Below, piece by piece: positions 43,847 through 52,130 of a stretch of DNA of 64,000 bases. This stretch comes from Micromonospora sp. NBC_01740 (GTDB lineage: Bacteria > Actinomycetota > Actinomycetes > Mycobacteriales > Micromonosporaceae), in NCBI RefSeq assembly GCF_035920365.1, contig NZ_CP109150.1, positions 4,216,001 to 4,280,000 on the forward strand, given 5' to 3'. Within the stretch, counting starts at the first letter, position 1. Each line of letters begins with the position of its first letter. Both the position numbers and the translations under genes were made by a program. The notes below the pieces were generated by a model. It worked only from the letters and a program-made list of their open reading frames with translations, searched no databases and was not told the DNA's origin.

Positions 43847-44518
43847 TCAGCGGACGGCCGGCGGCGCGGACGTGACGGGCGGGGTGGGCGTGATCTGCGG
43901 GGCAGGCGTGACCGGCGGGGCGGGCGTGACGGCCGGGGTGGTGGCGGTCTCGGCGAGCGCGGTGCGCAGGACGTCGTGCAGCGGCCCGTCGGGGTGGTCG
44001 ATCCAGTGCTGGATGGCGACGCGCAGCGAGGCCAGGAAGGTCGCCGCCACGACCCGGGACCGCAGCGCCCGGTCGGGGCCGGTCAACCGTTGGGCGACGT
44101 CGTCGGCGAGATCGCGCTCGATGGCGGTGTAGGCCGCGATCTGGTGCGCGACGAGGCCCGGGTGCCCGCGTAGCTGACGGCGGTGCAGCAGCCAGGAGGG
44201 CGGGGCGTTGCCGTACGCCTCGACGGCGAGGCGCTCGGCGGCCGCGCTCAGCACGGCCCACGGCGGCGCGTCGGCCGGCTGTCGGCGGACCAGTTCCAGC
44301 AGCCGGCGCAGCCGTACGGCGTCACCGTGAAAGACCGCCTCCTCCTTGCTGGAGAAGTAGTTGGAGAACGTCCGGCGGGAGACGTTCGCGGCGTCGGCGA
44401 TGGCCTCCACGGTGACCCGGTCGAGCCCGTGTTCCGTGGCGAGGCGCAGGGCGGCCTCGTGCAGGGCGAGGCGGGTGGCCGCCTTCTTGCGCTCCCGCAG
44501 CCCGGTGGTCTCCGCCAT
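43847..44518 (-). CDS. TetR-family repressor with Pro/Thr-rich tail
   Basis: 223 residues from ATG 44516-44518. The N-terminal HTH is typical: ALRLATEHGLDRVTVEAIAD followed by AANVSRRTFSNYFSSKEEAV. The ligand-binding helical domain ends near residue 190, then comes an odd tail of about 30 residues of repeated TPAPPVTP-like units, coded by short tandem repeats (about 43870-43935). It is divergent from the MarR-MFS operon across 109 bases containing a palindrome, so it probably controls the efflux pump as well as itself. Confidence 0.85.
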   Translation of the reverse strand: MAETTGLRERKKAATRLALHEAALRLATEHGLDRVTVEAIADAANVSRRTFSNYFSSKEEAVFHGDAVRLRRLLELVRRQPADAPPWAVLSAAAERLAVEAYGNAPPSWLLHRRQLRGHPGLVAHQIAAYTAIERDLADDVAQRLTGPDRALRSRVVAATFLASLRVAIQHWIDHPDGPLHDVLRTALAETATTPAVTPAPPVTPAPQITPTPPVTSAPPAVR

Positions 44519-44555
44519 GGGCGACAGCCTACGGGGCGGTGACTCAGTTCTCATC

Positions 44556-44569
44556 GCGCAAACTTGCGC
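44556..44569. promoter_or_regulatory. Palindrome between TetR and MarR genes
   Basis: GCGCAA (44556-44561) and TTGCGC (44564-44569) form perfect arms around ac. It lies in the divergent promoter region, 38 bases from the TetR start and 59 from the MarR start, a good operator candidate for either repressor. Confidence 0.55.
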
Positions 44570-44627
44570 TGTGAGCAAGATCGGCAGATGCTTGTGTGCG
44601 GCAACCATCTGCGACAAGGGAGGCGGC

Positions 44628-45095
44628 GTGGAAACTGCCGGCCGCGAGCTCGGTGCGAGGCTGTCCGAGCTGATCCGGAGCGTACGGCTGATCAAACGGC
44701 ACCGGGCCGACGTCCGGCCGGCCGTGCCGGTCGGCCTCGCCGGCCTCCTCATGCAGATCGAGAAGCTGCCTGCCGACTGCCACGCCCGGGAGCTGGCGGC
44801 CCATAGCGGGCTCGACCCGTCGACCGTCAGCCGCGCCGTCGCCTCGCTCGTCAGCCACGGCCTGGTCGAGCGGCGCGCCGACCCCGCCGACAAGCGGGCC
44901 AGCCTGCTGACCGTCACCCCGGCCGGGCGGGCCGCCCTGACCGACACCTACGACTGGTACGGCCGGATCCTCGACACCGCGCTCGCCGACTGGACCCCCG
45001 CGGAGGTGGCGGCGTTCGCCACCGCGCTCGGCCGGTTCACCCGCGACATCGAGACCGTCCTCGGACACCACGACAACCTGGAGGCCGCGCGATGA
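44628..45095 (+). CDS. MarR-family regulator
   Basis: 155 residues from GTG 44628, with aagggagg at 44616-44623. The winged helix is clear: CHARELAAHSGLDPSTVSRA, VASLVSHGLVERRADPADKR and ASLLTVTPAGRAALTDTY. N- and C-terminal helices form the dimer. Its stop overlaps the start of the MFS gene by four bases (ATGA), so it is translated with the transporter and most likely controls it in response to a transported compound. Confidence 0.9.
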   Translation: METAGRELGARLSELIRSVRLIKRHRADVRPAVPVGLAGLLMQIEKLPADCHARELAAHSGLDPSTVSRAVASLVSHGLVERRADPADKRASLLTVTPAGRAALTDTYDWYGRILDTALADWTPAEVAAFATALGRFTRDIETVLGHHDNLEAAR

Positions 45096-46732
45096 GCGCA
45101 CCCACCACCACGGCCGGCGACGCGCCGATGACACACCGGCAGACGCTGGAGGCCCTCAGCGGCCTGCTGCTGGTGCTGTTCGTCGCGATGCTCAGCGGCA
45201 CCGTCGTCTCGACGGCGCTGCCGAACATCATCGGCGCGTTGAACGGGTCGCAGACCCAGTACACCTGGGTGGTCACCGCCACCCTGCTCACCGCGACCGC
45301 GACCACCCCGATCTGGGGCAAGCTCGCCGACCTGTTCAACAAGAAGCTCCTGGTCCAGATCGCCATCGTCGTCTTCCTGGTCGGCTCGGTGATCGCCGGC
45401 TTCGCCCAGACGGCCGGCCAGCTCATCGCCGCCCGCGCGTTCCAGGGCATCGGCGTCGGCGGCCTCCAGGCGCTCGTCCAGGTCGCCATCGCCGCGATGA
45501 TCCCGCCCCGGGAGCGCGGCCGGTACAACGGCTACCTCGGTGGCGTCATGGCGGTGGCGACGGTCGGTGGCCCGCTGCTGGGCGGGCTCATCGTCGACAC
45601 GTCCTGGCTCGGCTGGCGCTGGTGCTTCTTCGTCGGGGTCCCCGTCGCCGCCATCGCGCTGGTCCTCCTCCAGTTCACCCTGCGCCTGCCGACGGTCCGC
45701 CGCGAGAACGTCAAGATCGACTACCTGGGCGCGGCCCTGATCGCCGCCGGCGTCAGCGTGCTGCTCATCTGGATCTCCTTCGTCGACGACTCGTTCGCCT
45801 GGGCCTCCTGGCAGACCGCCGCCATGGTGGGCGGTGCGGTCGCGCTGCTCGCCCTGGCCGTCTGGGTGGAGTCGCGGGCCGACGAGCCGGTCGTCCCGCT
45901 CGATCTCGTCCGCCAGCGGACCACCGCCCTGGCCATCCTGGGCAGCCTGGCGGTCGGCATGGCGATGTTCGGCGGCGCCGTCTTCCTCGGCCAGTACTTC
46001 CAGATCGGCCGCGGCTACAGCCCGACCGAGGCCGGGCTGCTCACCATCCCGATGATGGCCGGCGTCCTCGGATCGTCGATCATCGCGGGCCGGCTGATCA
46101 CGAAGACCGGGAAGATCAAGCCGTACATCGTGTTCGGCGCGATCGTGCTCGTCATCGGGTTCGCCCTGCTCGGCACCATCGACCACGAGACCTCGCTGGT
46201 GCTGGTCGGCGCGGCCATGTTCATCGTCGGCGTCGGGGTCGGCATGACGATGCAGAACCTCGTCCTCGCCGTGCAGAACACCGTCTCGCTCCGGGACATC
46301 GGCGCGGCCAGCTCGACCGTCGCGTTCTTCCGCTCGCTCGGCGGCACGATCGGAGTGTCGGTGCTCGGCGCGGTCCTCGCCCGACGGGTGACCGACCAGA
46401 TCACCGCCGACCTCTCCGCCGCCGGCATCCCCGCCTCCGGCAGCGCGGGAGCCGGCAGCCTGAACCTCGACGCCATGCCCGGCGCGGTCCAGCAGATCGT
46501 CCGCGCGGCGTACGGGGACGCCACCGGCCACATCTTCCTCATCTCCGCCGCGATCGCCGTCGTCGGCATCATCGCCGCGGTCCTGTTGAAGCCGGTCGGC
46601 CTGCGCAGCAGCCTGGACCTGCCCGATCCCGCCAGGTCGACGGCCGTGGCCGCCGACGCCGTCGACGGTGCTCCGGCCTTCGACCAGGTCACGGTGGACG
46701 CCGACGGTCGGGAGGCGCCGGCGCGCCGCTGA
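45092..46732 (+). CDS. MFS drug-efflux transporter, DHA2 (EmrB/QacA) family
   Basis: 546 residues with 14 predicted helices, a proton antiporter for drugs. Motif A is WGKLADLFNKK in loop 2-3, motif C is VMAVATVGGPLLGG in helix 5, and the DHA2-type ALPNIIGALNG and TQYTWVVTATLL lie in helix 1-2. The C-terminal tail is polar. It is coupled to the MarR gene. A strong hairpin follows the stop. It lies just before the SARP regulator of cluster B, so export of the thiopeptide or self-protection is possible but not shown. Confidence 0.92.
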   Translation: MSAPTTTAGDAPMTHRQTLEALSGLLLVLFVAMLSGTVVSTALPNIIGALNGSQTQYTWVVTATLLTATATTPIWGKLADLFNKKLLVQIAIVVFLVGSVIAGFAQTAGQLIAARAFQGIGVGGLQALVQVAIAAMIPPRERGRYNGYLGGVMAVATVGGPLLGGLIVDTSWLGWRWCFFVGVPVAAIALVLLQFTLRLPTVRRENVKIDYLGAALIAAGVSVLLIWISFVDDSFAWASWQTAAMVGGAVALLALAVWVESRADEPVVPLDLVRQRTTALAILGSLAVGMAMFGGAVFLGQYFQIGRGYSPTEAGLLTIPMMAGVLGSSIIAGRLITKTGKIKPYIVFGAIVLVIGFALLGTIDHETSLVLVGAAMFIVGVGVGMTMQNLVLAVQNTVSLRDIGAASSTVAFFRSLGGTIGVSVLGAVLARRVTDQITADLSAAGIPASGSAGAGSLNLDAMPGAVQQIVRAAYGDATGHIFLISAAIAVVGIIAAVLLKPVGLRSSLDLPDPARSTAVAADAVDGAPAFDQVTVDADGREAPARR

Positions 46733-46742
46733 CGCGTGACCC

Positions 46743-46792
46743 ACGACGGCGGGGCCGCCACCATCCGAGGATGGTGCCGGCCCTGCCGTCGT
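46743..46792 (+). terminator. Hairpin terminator after the MFS gene
   Basis: acgacggc (46743-46750) pairs with gccgtcgt (46785-46792), and inner pairings (ggggcc with ggccc, caccatc with gatggtg) extend the stem around cgag. It separates the efflux operon from the SARP gene. Confidence 0.75.
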
Positions 46793-46856
46793 CGGGCATC
46801 CGGCGACCGGCGGGCGACGATCGGAAGCCGGCGTGTCCCTGTGGTAGAAATGCCGG

Positions 46857-49808
46857 ATGTCCGGCATGCGATTCCAGCTTCTGGGACCGCTCGAGGTGCA
46901 GGTCGACGACCGGCCCGTGCCGCTCGGCACGGTGAAGCAACGGCTACTCTGCGCCACCCTGCTGCTGGACCCGAACGAGGTGCTGCACACCGAACACCTC
47001 GCCGAGACGCTGTGGGACGAGCCGCGGCCCGCCTCCGCGGCGGCCAACCTGAGGACGTACGCCCACGGGCTGCGCCAGGCGCTGCGCGACCAGCCGGACG
47101 GCGCGAGCCGGCTGCACACCGGCACCGGCGGCTACCTGCTCGCGGTGCGCCCGGGTGAGCGCGACCTCGACGAGTTCGAGGAGTCGGCGCAACAGGGCCG
47201 CGACGCCCGTGCCCGGGGCGACCTGCGGCAGGCCGAGGCGAGTCTGGCCCACGCGCTCACCCTCTGGCGCGACTCGCCGCTCGCCGGGCTGCCGCTGCCC
47301 CGCGCGATGGCGGCACGCCTGACGCGCCTGCACGAGCAGCGCCTCATGGTCGAGGAGGAACACGTCCAGGCCAAACTCGACCTGGGCGCCTCCGCCGAAC
47401 TGGTCGGTCGGCTGCGCGAGCACGTCGAGACCCACCCGCTGCGGCAACGCGGCTGGGGTCAGCTGATGACCGCGCTCTACCGTACGGGCGACGTGGCCGG
47501 TGCCGTCGACGCGTACCTGCGGGCCCGGCGGATGCTGGCCGACCAGCTCGGCATCGATCCCAGCCCCTCGCTGGAGGCGCTCTACCGCGACATCCTCGAC
47601 CACCGCCCGCACCTGGTCGGCGAGCCGCAGCGCCCGCCGCCCGCGCGGATCGTGGTCCGCGGACTGCCTCCCGCCGTCGACACCTTCGTCGGCCGGCGGG
47701 CCGAGATCGACGCCGTGTGCGGCTGGCTCGGCGGATCCGCGACGAGCGCGGTCGTCGCCCTGCACGGCCCGGGAGGGGCCGGCAAGTCGGCGCTGGCCGT
47801 CCGGATCGCGCACCAGCTCGCCGACCGGTACCCGGGCGGCACGCTCTACGTGGACCTGCAGGGTGCGGACGCCGACCTGCCGCCCCTGAGGCCGGTCGAC
47901 GTCCTCGGCCGGTTCCTCCGCGCGCTCGGCATGCCGGGCGGTGCGGTGCCGTCCGACGTCGGCGAGGCCACCGTCGCCTACCGGTCCGAGATCGCGGGCC
48001 GCGGCGTGCTCGTCGTCCTCGACAACGCCCGGGACGCCGCCCAGGTCAGGGCACTTCTGCCGGCGGACGGTTCCTGCGGTGTCGTGGTGACGAGCCGGCG
48101 GATGCTCGCGACGCTGCCCAACGGCCGACACCTGGCCGTGGGGCTGCTGTCCCGCACGGAGGCGGTCGGGCTGCTCGCGGGCGAGTGCGGCGCCGACCGG
48201 GTGGCGGCCGAGCCGGACGCGGCCGCCCGCCTGGTGGAACTCTGCGGCATGCTGCCGCTGGCGATCCGGATCGTCGGCGCCCGCCTGGCCAGCCGGCCGG
48301 AGTGGCCGATCGCCCGTCTGGTGGAGCGCCTCGCCGATCCCGGGCTGCGCCTCAGCGAGCTGGAGTTCGACGACCTCAGTGTCCGGCCGTCCATCGCGCT
48401 CACCTACGCCGCCCTGTCCGACGGCGGCGCCCGGGGGCAGCTCTGCGCCCGGGCCTTCCGGCTGGTCGGCAGCACCCGCCTGCCGACCGTCACCGCCCGC
48501 GCCGTCGCCGCCCTCCTCGGCGAGCCGCCCGCGCTCGCCGAGAGTCTCCTGGAACGGCTCGCCGACGAGCGCCTGGTGGAGCCCCGGGAACCGGGCGTCT
48601 ACGGCATCCACGACCTGGTCCGGCTGTACGCCGTCGAACGGGCCGAGGACGAGCCGGCGGACGACCGGGAGGCCGGGCTGCGGCGGCTGCTGGAGACGTA
48701 CGTGCAGGGCGCCCGGGAACTCGAGCGGATGACCAACGCCGGACACTGTTTCGGACCGGCGGGGACACCGGCGTGCGGGTGGGCCCCGACCGGCGTCGGC
48801 GACCAGGACCGACCCGCCTGGCAGGACCTGCCGGAGAGCCCCGCGCAGGCGGCGCGGTGGCTGGCCGAGGAACACCTCAACGTCCTGGCCGCCTTCCGGC
48901 AGGCGTCCACCTCCACCACCGGCACCGCGACGCTCGCCGCCGCGCTGGCCTGGGCGAGCGTCGCCGCGTTGCGGCGGTACGGCTACCGCCAGGAGGCGCT
49001 CACCCTGGTCGACGGCGCGGTCGCCACCACCGGGCGGCTCGGCCTCACGCTCGAACACTGCGCCGCGCTGTTCTACCGGGCGACGTTGCACACGGGCAGC
49101 GCCGAACCGTCGGTGGTCGAAGCGGATCTGCTGCGCTGCCTCGAGCTGCTCCGGCCGCTCGGGGACCGGGAGCAGATCTCCATCTGCCTGGAGGCGCTCG
49201 GCAACCTGCGCCACCGGATGGGCGACGTGCCGCTTGCGCTCCGCCACCACGACGAGGCGCTCGCGCTGCGCCGGGAGTCGGGCCAACTGCTCATGATCGG
49301 CGCGGCCCTGAGCAGTTCCGCCCCGGTTCGCCTGTCGGCGGGAGCCGAGAAGGAGGCGCTCGCGGACGTCGAGGAGGCGCTGCGCATCGCCCGCGACGTC
49401 GACGCCGTCGGCCTGCGGGGCGCCGCCCTCGGCGCACGGGGCCAACTGCTGTGCCGTACCGGGCAGTGGTCGGAGGCCCGCGAGTGCCTCGACGAGGCGA
49501 TGGCCATCGCCGAGTGGTCCGAGGACCTGCCGTCGCGCTGCGAGGCGTTGCTGTCCCGCGCGGCGGCCCACCTCGGGCTCGCCGACCACGCCGCCGCCGC
49601 CCGCGACGCCGACGAGGCGGGGACGGTGGCCGTCCGGATCGGCGACCGCTACCTGCGGGCCGTCGCGCGGCAGGCACAGGGCCGGATCGCCCGCGCGGCC
49701 GGGGACCGCAGCGCCGCGTCCATCCTGGAGACCGAGGCGCGGGACCTGCTCGGTCCGCTGTCCGGCTACCGGGATCCGCAGTACGCCGACCACTTCGGCC
49801 GACTCTGA
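46857..49808 (+). CDS. AfsR/SARP-family regulator, large form
   Basis: 983 residues. An OmpR-type winged helix (residues 1-95, FQLLGPLEVQVDDRPVPLGT, AETLWDEPRPASAAANLRTY) and a bacterial transcriptional activation domain (about 100-250, ending LADQLGIDPSPSLEALYRDI) form the SARP part. An NB-ARC ATPase follows, with Walker A GPGGAGKSA near 305 and VLVVLDNARDAAQVRALLP. The last 300 residues are TPR-like repeats. This is the AfsR layout: a SARP activator gated by nucleotide binding. It lies directly upstream of the cluster B regulator, whose promoter region carries 11-bp-spaced direct repeats of the SARP type. ATG 46857 and 46866 are both possible starts. Confidence 0.92.
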   Translation: MSGMRFQLLGPLEVQVDDRPVPLGTVKQRLLCATLLLDPNEVLHTEHLAETLWDEPRPASAAANLRTYAHGLRQALRDQPDGASRLHTGTGGYLLAVRPGERDLDEFEESAQQGRDARARGDLRQAEASLAHALTLWRDSPLAGLPLPRAMAARLTRLHEQRLMVEEEHVQAKLDLGASAELVGRLREHVETHPLRQRGWGQLMTALYRTGDVAGAVDAYLRARRMLADQLGIDPSPSLEALYRDILDHRPHLVGEPQRPPPARIVVRGLPPAVDTFVGRRAEIDAVCGWLGGSATSAVVALHGPGGAGKSALAVRIAHQLADRYPGGTLYVDLQGADADLPPLRPVDVLGRFLRALGMPGGAVPSDVGEATVAYRSEIAGRGVLVVLDNARDAAQVRALLPADGSCGVVVTSRRMLATLPNGRHLAVGLLSRTEAVGLLAGECGADRVAAEPDAAARLVELCGMLPLAIRIVGARLASRPEWPIARLVERLADPGLRLSELEFDDLSVRPSIALTYAALSDGGARGQLCARAFRLVGSTRLPTVTARAVAALLGEPPALAESLLERLADERLVEPREPGVYGIHDLVRLYAVERAEDEPADDREAGLRRLLETYVQGARELERMTNAGHCFGPAGTPACGWAPTGVGDQDRPAWQDLPESPAQAARWLAEEHLNVLAAFRQASTSTTGTATLAAALAWASVAALRRYGYRQEALTLVDGAVATTGRLGLTLEHCAALFYRATLHTGSAEPSVVEADLLRCLELLRPLGDREQISICLEALGNLRHRMGDVPLALRHHDEALALRRESGQLLMIGAALSSSAPVRLSAGAEKEALADVEEALRIARDVDAVGLRGAALGARGQLLCRTGQWSEARECLDEAMAIAEWSEDLPSRCEALLSRAAAHLGLADHAAAARDADEAGTVAVRIGDRYLRAVARQAQGRIARAAGDRSAASILETEARDLLGPLSGYRDPQYADHFGRL

Positions 49809-50133
49809 GCCTGCGGGAGCCGACCGCTCCGCGGGTGGCGGGTGCCGGCCTCCCGCGCTCCGCTGCGCCAGGCGGTCGCCGTGCGGGCGCGTGAGCCGAT
49901 CGGCTGAACGGCGGGCCCGCGCAGGGCACGGGTGGCGCGGAGATCGGTGGGACGACCGGGCCGCCGGGCCCGACCGGGCCGGGCGCGCGGATACAAGGCG
50001 GGTACATGCCGGTCCCGGGCAGTCGCGGCGGGGACGTCGCCGGTCACCGGGGCGAGGACGTCGGCCGGGCGGGGGCGGGCGGGCCGCGCCGGCCGACAAC
50101 GCGACGCCGCTCCGGACCCGTCCGGCCGGCGGC

Positions 50134-50177
50134 TGTACCTCGCGTGTACGGAGCCTGTACGTCGCCCGCCGTATCGT
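50134..50177 (+). promoter_or_regulatory. SARP-type direct repeats and -10 before the cluster B regulator
   Basis: TGTAC occurs at 50134-50138, 50145-50149 and 50156-50160, exactly 11 bases apart, one helical turn, as in known SARP binding sites. TATCGT at 50172-50177 follows the last repeat by 11 bases and would be the -10. Two TACA units, also 11 bases apart, lie at 49992 and 50003. The rest of the 413-base gap (49809-50221) shows no gene I would defend. Confidence 0.65.
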
Positions 50178-50221
50178 TCCGCCGTCCAGCCGCCGAGGAC
50201 GAGGAAATCGGAGCGACGTCG

Positions 50222-51217
50222 ATGTCGGGACAGCCAGAACGCGGGCACGACGGGGGAGCGGGCCGTTCGGCGGACCTCTTCGCCGTCAGGTCGGGAGAGG
50301 TCGAGCAGGCGGAGGTCGAGTCGCTGCGCGACGGGCTGTCGCCCCGCCTCACCGGGGTCAGCCCGGCGCACGTCCAGCGGCTCGCCGGTCTCACCGACGA
50401 CCTTCCGCCGATCGTGGTGCACCGGTCGTCGCGACGGGTGATCGACGGTTCGCACCGGCTCGCGGCCGTCCGCGCCCGAGGCGAACGGACCGTGCCTGTC
50501 GTGTACTTCGACGGCTCGGACGCGGACGCCTTCGTGGCGGCGGTGCGGCTCAACGCCGCACACGGCATGCCGCTGCCGGCGCAGGACCGCGCCGCGGCGG
50601 CGCGGCGCATCCTCGCCACCCATCCACACTGGTCGGACCGGTGGATCGCCTCGGTGTGCCGGGTGGCCCCGCGGACCGTCGCCGCCCTGCGGCGGGGTTC
50701 AACCGACGACGATGGTCGGCTGAACGCCCGGCTGGGGCGCGACGGCCGCTCCCACCCGGTCTCCGCGGCGGCCGGCCGGCGGCTGGCCGCGGAGATCATG
50801 CGGCGGCATCCCGACGTCAGCCTGCGCGAGGTGGCGCGGCGCACCGGCATCTCCGTGGGGACGGCGTTCGACGTGCGCCGCAAGCTCGCCGCGGGCGACG
50901 CCGCCGACGCGCATCCGGCGCCGACCGCCGCACCGGTGGGACCCGCGCGCCCGGGAACCGAGCCGGCCTCCGCCGTCCGGGAACGGCTGGCGGTGCTCGC
51001 GCGGGACCCGTCGCTGCGCTACACGGACCAGGGCCGGGCGCTGCTCCGGCTGGCGTCCGCGACGCTCGCCTTCGCCCCCCGGGCGGAACTCATCGCCGAG
51101 GCGGTGCCGGGCCACTGCCGCGGCTCCCTGCACGCCGTCGCGGTGGCCTGCGCCGGAAGCTGGCGGGCGTTCGCCGAGCACCTCGCCGATCAGGAGCGTA
51201 CGGCGCATGCGGGATGA
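50222..51217 (+). CDS. ParB/StrR-like transcriptional regulator of cluster B
   Basis: 331 residues from ATG 50222. It has the same architecture as the cluster A regulator: a ParB-like N-terminal domain with ESLRDGLSPRLTGVSPAH, VIDGSHRLAAVRARG and VVYFDGSDADAFVAAV, then WIASVCRVAPRTVAALRR and LREVARRTGISVGTAFDVRR helix-turn-helix segments. The two are clearly paralogues, with long identical blocks. StrR-type activators bind upstream of biosynthetic genes. This one overlaps the first thiopeptide gene by 11 bases and sits behind SARP-type repeats, so a SARP-to-ParB cascade is likely. The frame is open upstream but without a ribosome-binding site. Confidence 0.86.
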   Translation: MSGQPERGHDGGAGRSADLFAVRSGEVEQAEVESLRDGLSPRLTGVSPAHVQRLAGLTDDLPPIVVHRSSRRVIDGSHRLAAVRARGERTVPVVYFDGSDADAFVAAVRLNAAHGMPLPAQDRAAAARRILATHPHWSDRWIASVCRVAPRTVAALRRGSTDDDGRLNARLGRDGRSHPVSAAAGRRLAAEIMRRHPDVSLREVARRTGISVGTAFDVRRKLAAGDAADAHPAPTAAPVGPARPGTEPASAVRERLAVLARDPSLRYTDQGRALLRLASATLAFAPRAELIAEAVPGHCRGSLHAVAVACAGSWRAFAEHLADQERTAHAG

Positions 51218-52130
51218 CCGGGCGGCGCCGGCGCCCCGGCAGTGGACGAGCCTGCACGTGTTCCACGACGGCGACCTCGACGTCGTCGTCACCGACCTGG
51301 TCGCGGCGCTGCGGACCCGGCTCGACGCGGAACATGCCTCGGTCGGGACGTTCTTCCTGCGGTACTGGGAGGGCGGGCCGCACCTGCGGATCCGGATCCT
51401 CCCCAGGTCCGGGCGGGAGGACGACGTGCGCGCCATCGTCGAGCACCAGGCCGCGGCCTTCCTCGTCCGCCGTCCGGCCCCGGCGCTGCTCACCCAGGAG
51501 GAGTACGCCCGGTACGCGCCGGGTCTGGCGGTGGCGGAGGGCATGGCCGACTACGAGCGGATCCGTCGGCCGAACAACTCCTTCGCGCACGTGCCGTACC
51601 GGCCCGAGACGCACCGGTACGGCACGGGTGCCTCGTTGCACGCCGCCGAGGACCACTTCGTCACGTGCAGCGACACCGTCCTGCGGCTGCTGGCCGCCGG
51701 CGCGACCGCGAACCAGCGCACCACGGCGGCGTTCGCGGTGCTGGCGCTGAGCAGGTGGCTCTGCCCCACGGTCGCTCCGCTGCCGGCGGACGGCGTCGCC
51801 TTGACGGCCGTCAGCGGCGGCACCCCGTCGAGCGCCGTGGCGGAGCGCTACCACCGGCAGCGGCACGTGCTGGGTGAACTGGTCGACCGGATGCGGCTGT
51901 TCGCCCAGGCGCCGCCCGACAGGCCGACCGGCACCCTCGGCACGTGGGCCGGGGCGATCGCCACCCTGGCCGCGCGGATCGGGGACCCGGCCCTCCGGTG
52001 GCGCGTCGTCGACACCTGCGCCCACCTGACCTGCAACCGCCTCGGCGTGGCCGTGGCCGGGGAGCGGGAGTTGCGGCATCTCGTCGACCGCGCGTTCGCC
52101 GACCGCACGACCCAGGGGAGACCGGCGTGA
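51207..52130 (+). CDS. Thiopeptide-type stand-alone LanB C-terminal protein 1
   Basis: 307 residues of the thiopeptide-type bacteriocin biosynthesis family, equivalent to the elimination domain of LanB dehydratases. The typical opening is WTSLHVFHDGDLDVVVTDLV with FFLRYWEGGPHLRIRI, and the rest is helical. In thiopeptide systems two such proteins exist: one removes glutamate from glutamylated Ser/Thr to give dehydroamino acids, and the other joins two dehydroalanines in the aza-[4+2] reaction that builds the central pyridine. Which role this one has cannot be told by eye. It overlaps the regulator and the next gene. Confidence 0.85.
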   Translation: MRDDRAAPAPRQWTSLHVFHDGDLDVVVTDLVAALRTRLDAEHASVGTFFLRYWEGGPHLRIRILPRSGREDDVRAIVEHQAAAFLVRRPAPALLTQEEYARYAPGLAVAEGMADYERIRRPNNSFAHVPYRPETHRYGTGASLHAAEDHFVTCSDTVLRLLAAGATANQRTTAAFAVLALSRWLCPTVAPLPADGVALTAVSGGTPSSAVAERYHRQRHVLGELVDRMRLFAQAPPDRPTGTLGTWAGAIATLAARIGDPALRWRVVDTCAHLTCNRLGVAVAGERELRHLVDRAFADRTTQGRPA

